Below, piece by piece: positions 6,805 to 8,017 of a DNA stretch of 8,017 bases. Positions within the stretch are counted from its first letter, which is position 1. Each line of letters starts with the position of its first letter. The notes under the pieces are model-generated. The model was not told the DNA's origin. It did no database searches and saw only the letters and a list, made by a program, of their open reading frames with translations. The position numbers and the translations under genes are program-made. This stretch comes from an uncultured Lachnospiraceae bacterium. Lineage in GTDB: Bacteria > Bacillota > Clostridia > Lachnospirales > Lachnospiraceae. The DNA is taken from assembly GCA_910577825.1 (NCBI GenBank), contig CAJTOK010000074.1, positions 1-8,017 of the forward strand. The letters run 5' to 3'.

Positions 6805-7145
6805 TTATTCCTGCAGCTTCTGGCGTATATATCCAAAACACTGTTCCAGCATATCTGTATCTACTTCACCCTGCTGGTTAAATGCTGTTGCCTCCACTGT
6901 AAATGTATCATCATATTTTATTTTGCGTATAAATGAGAAAAACTCACCAAAACCAATATTCCCTCCGCCTATAAGGAGCGAACGCAGTTTTTCCCATTCC
7001 ATATACCCGCCGGCATAGTCATTTATATGGTAATGTTTTATGTGGCCTTCTTTCCACAGCCAGCTGTACTCTTCTTTATACAATGGTTGAACACAGCACC
7101 TGTCCCATTAAAACCCGCCTCCTGTTGTAATAATGCTATTATGTA
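6805..7145 (-). pseudogene. Frameshifted C-terminal remnant of a TIM-barrel sugar phosphate isomerase/epimerase
   Basis: On the - strand, 7083 down to 6805 encodes about 92 residues with features of the xylose isomerase-like (AP endonuclease 2) TIM barrel. These are HIKHYHINDYAGG, a GGGNIGFGEFFSFI segment and FTVEATAF near the end. These match the last barrel strands and helix, with a Gly-rich stretch before 'G-x-G-E' and a late Glu as in this fold. Just upstream, in a different frame, 7145 to about 7090 reads LLQQEAGFNGTGAVFN, which looks like the preceding part of the same protein. The two frames are offset by one base near 7085-7095. The N-terminal 150 or more residues expected of such enzymes are missing, because the stop of the next gene upstream lies directly before. 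No proper start codon is seen; the open part begins with TTG at best. I infer a decayed gene. The original substrate is not readable. Confidence 0.7.
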
Positions 7146-7622
7146 TCAGGCGTTCTTTAAGTCAAAATTGCTTCCGATAACACCTGCTGCATCTGCACCT
7201 TTAAAACTTTTTCCATAAGGGTTTTCTTCATTGTATTTAATCTGCGTTGTTGTCTCACCGCCAGAAACATAACTTCTGCCACATTCAGGGCATATGGAAG
7301 TTTTGATGCGCACGCTTGCCTGCATAACTTTGCCATTATTATTTGCTGCTTTTTTATAGGCATTGCTTACATGTTCCTGTTCATGTGACCTTACAGCAGA
7401 AGCAGCAGACTGTGGTGAAATATGTGCCGGTGACTTAAAAGAAACCATTTCATCAGAGCCGTCTTTGTATTTCCTGTTAGCACAGGTTTCACACTCTATC
7501 CTTCCTGAACGTGCCATCTGTTTTATAGAAGCCTTGTCATAGCCTGCGTCTTCAGCCTGCCTTACTGTACGTGGCATAGGTTCTTTTATAGCTGCATTAA
7601 TATCTGCCCCGTTTATTTTCAT
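7146..7622 (-). CDS. SprA-related family protein, putative HEXXH zinc metallopeptidase
   Basis: This protein of 158 residues resembles the SprA-related family (sometimes labelled 'putative metalloprotease CJM1_0395 family'). It carries ECETCANRKYKDGSDE (44-58) and SPAHISP, then the zinc-peptidase signature HEQEH (80-84) inside SAVRSHEQEHVSNA. A second cysteine pair, CPEC (111-114), is followed by GRSYVSGGETTT. C45/C48 and C111/C114 could bind a structural metal. No signal peptide or membrane segment is seen, so it is probably cytoplasmic. The biological role and substrate are unknown, and proteolytic activity is inferred only from the motif. The ATG at 7622 has an AAGGGGG site 6 bases upstream, so the longer frame to 7670, which runs into the promoter, is not used. 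It is the first gene after a strong promoter and is followed at once by the isomerase remnant. Confidence 0.82.
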   Translation of the reverse strand: MKINGADINAAIKEPMPRTVRQAEDAGYDKASIKQMARSGRIECETCANRKYKDGSDEMVSFKSPAHISPQSAASAVRSHEQEHVSNAYKKAANNNGKVMQASVRIKTSICPECGRSYVSGGETTTQIKYNEENPYGKSFKGADAAGVIGSNFDLKNA

Positions 7623-7628
7623 AATTAT

Positions 7629-7635
7629 CCCCCTT
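7629..7635 (-). promoter_or_regulatory. Ribosome binding site for the SprA-related gene
   Basis: AAGGGGG on the - strand lies 6 bases before the ATG at 7622 and decides this start over the upstream extension. Confidence 0.6.
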
Positions 7636-7655
7636 TTCATGTTCCATTTTTCTGT

Positions 7656-7684
7656 ATTATACCAGAACACTATCCATGTGTAAA
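7656..7684 (-). promoter_or_regulatory. Strong sigma-A-like promoter for the right-hand (minus-strand) genes
   Basis: Read on the - strand, TTTACA (7684-7679) and a perfect TATAAT (7661-7656) are separated by exactly 17 bp, with a TG one base before the -10. The predicted start is near 7649, giving a leader of about 27 bases to the ATG at 7622. This is the best promoter match in the window. Confidence 0.75.
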
Positions 7685-7963
7685 GCCAGGAACGCTATTC
7701 ATTTTTCTCTTTCAGTTTTTTTATAAACCTTATATATATATTTATACATAGGTTATACTTAAACTGAATAGTTTTAAAGAAAACCATGTTCTTGTGAGCA
7801 GTATAATTATAACAATAAGCTTGCTATAATTATATTTTTTGGTTAAAAAATACTGGTATTAAACATATATATATGATATAATATTTTTTATTACAACTTA
7901 TTAATGCAATTTAAAAGTAATCTGTATTGATTATATATAATATACTTTAAAAATAAAGTACGT
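7685..7963. other. AT-rich intergenic region with several inverted repeats; no gene seen
   Basis: No credible coding frame or RNA gene is visible here. Structures include an imperfect hairpin with arms TTCAGTTT (7711-7718) and AAACTGAA (7761-7768), in which TATAAACC / GGTTATA also nearly pair. The palindrome TATAATTATA occurs twice (7802-7811 and 7825-7834). A 7-bp stem TACTTTA/TAAAGTA with an AAAA loop (7943-7960) lies three bases before the terminal repeat. Short TA runs occur at 7729-7740 and about 7866-7875. The composition makes some chance pairing likely. Confidence 0.6.
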
Positions 7964-8017
7964 AAAGTCCAGCTAATAAATGTCAATAGAAAATTAAATA
8001 ATTTTTATAATTATTTT
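7964..8017. repeat. Right copy of the 54-bp perfect terminal inverted repeat
   Basis: This is the exact reverse complement of 2-55 and it ends at the last base of the window. The mate of position 1 would be base 8018, which is not included, so the true repeat may be longer outward. Inward, the two copies diverge at once (position 56 versus 7963). See the left copy for possible meanings. Confidence 0.93.

Noticed and set aside
6765..6836. N-terminal extension of the HAD phosphatase to 6836.
   Set aside because: It overlaps the isomerase remnant, lacks its own ribosome site, and would push the DxDGT motif away from its normal N-terminal place.
7076..7108. Ten-codon open frame starting with ATG at 7108 after AGGAGG (7118-7123) on the - strand.
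   Set aside because: The AGGAGG is part of Gln-Glu-Ala codons in the isomerase remnant frame (QQEAG), and the peptide is only 10 residues.
7729..7740. Short TA dinucleotide run as a meaningful repeat or phase-variable tract.
   Set aside because: Too short and embedded in general AT-rich DNA; no gene or promoter depends on it.
1..8017. CRISPR array, tRNA, rRNA or known riboswitch.
   Set aside because: No regularly spaced direct repeats, no cloverleaf-like segments and no recognisable riboswitch core were seen on reading either strand.

Overview
The window looks like chromosomal or contig DNA from a low-GC Gram-positive anaerobe, most likely a Lachnospiraceae-type Clostridia. The reasons are the AT-rich intergenic DNA, strong AGG-type Shine-Dalgarno sites, sigma-A-like promoters, heavy use of ATA and AGG codons, and gene families typical of that group. 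These families are a TetM/EF-G-like GTPase carrying a YacP/Rae1-type NYN nuclease domain, a Clostridia-style iron-dependent alcohol dehydrogenase, a membrane EAL protein and a SprA-related HEXXH protein. The genus cannot be fixed from the sequence alone.

Layout. Two gene groups converge on a 46-bp perfect palindrome at 6099-6144. The left group is on the + strand and starts from a good extended -10 promoter at 145-173. It holds (1) an 876-residue translation-factor GTPase fused to a C-terminal NYN/YacP nuclease domain, (2) an iron-containing alcohol dehydrogenase that overlaps gene 1 by 11 bases, and (3) a membrane-bound c-di-GMP phosphodiesterase (EAL) with a degenerate GGDEF domain. The right group is on the - strand and starts from a strong sigma-A-like promoter at 7656-7684. 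It holds (4) a small SprA-related putative zinc metallopeptidase, (5) a decayed, frameshifted C-terminal remnant of a TIM-barrel sugar isomerase/epimerase, and (6) a HAD phosphatase of the phosphoglycolate phosphatase type. The last ten codons and the stop of the HAD gene are written inside the central palindrome.

The two ends of the window are perfect inverted copies of each other: 54 bp, positions 2-55 and 7964-8017. No transposase, integrase or invertase is encoded between them. This may mean an invertible or mobile segment, dispersed repeats, or a contig that stops at a repeat in an assembly graph. The sequence alone cannot separate these.

How the genes work together. Only the left group suggests a theme. 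The GTPase-nuclease fusion is inferred to act at the ribosomal A site, and its gene is translationally coupled to a dehydrogenase. The EAL protein probably has its own internal promoter, so it may be regulated separately. The most interesting item is the fusion of an A-site-binding GTPase with a Rae1-like A-site mRNA endonuclease domain. Its domain IV tip does not match the tetracycline-protection loop, so a 'tetracycline resistance' label would probably be wrong.
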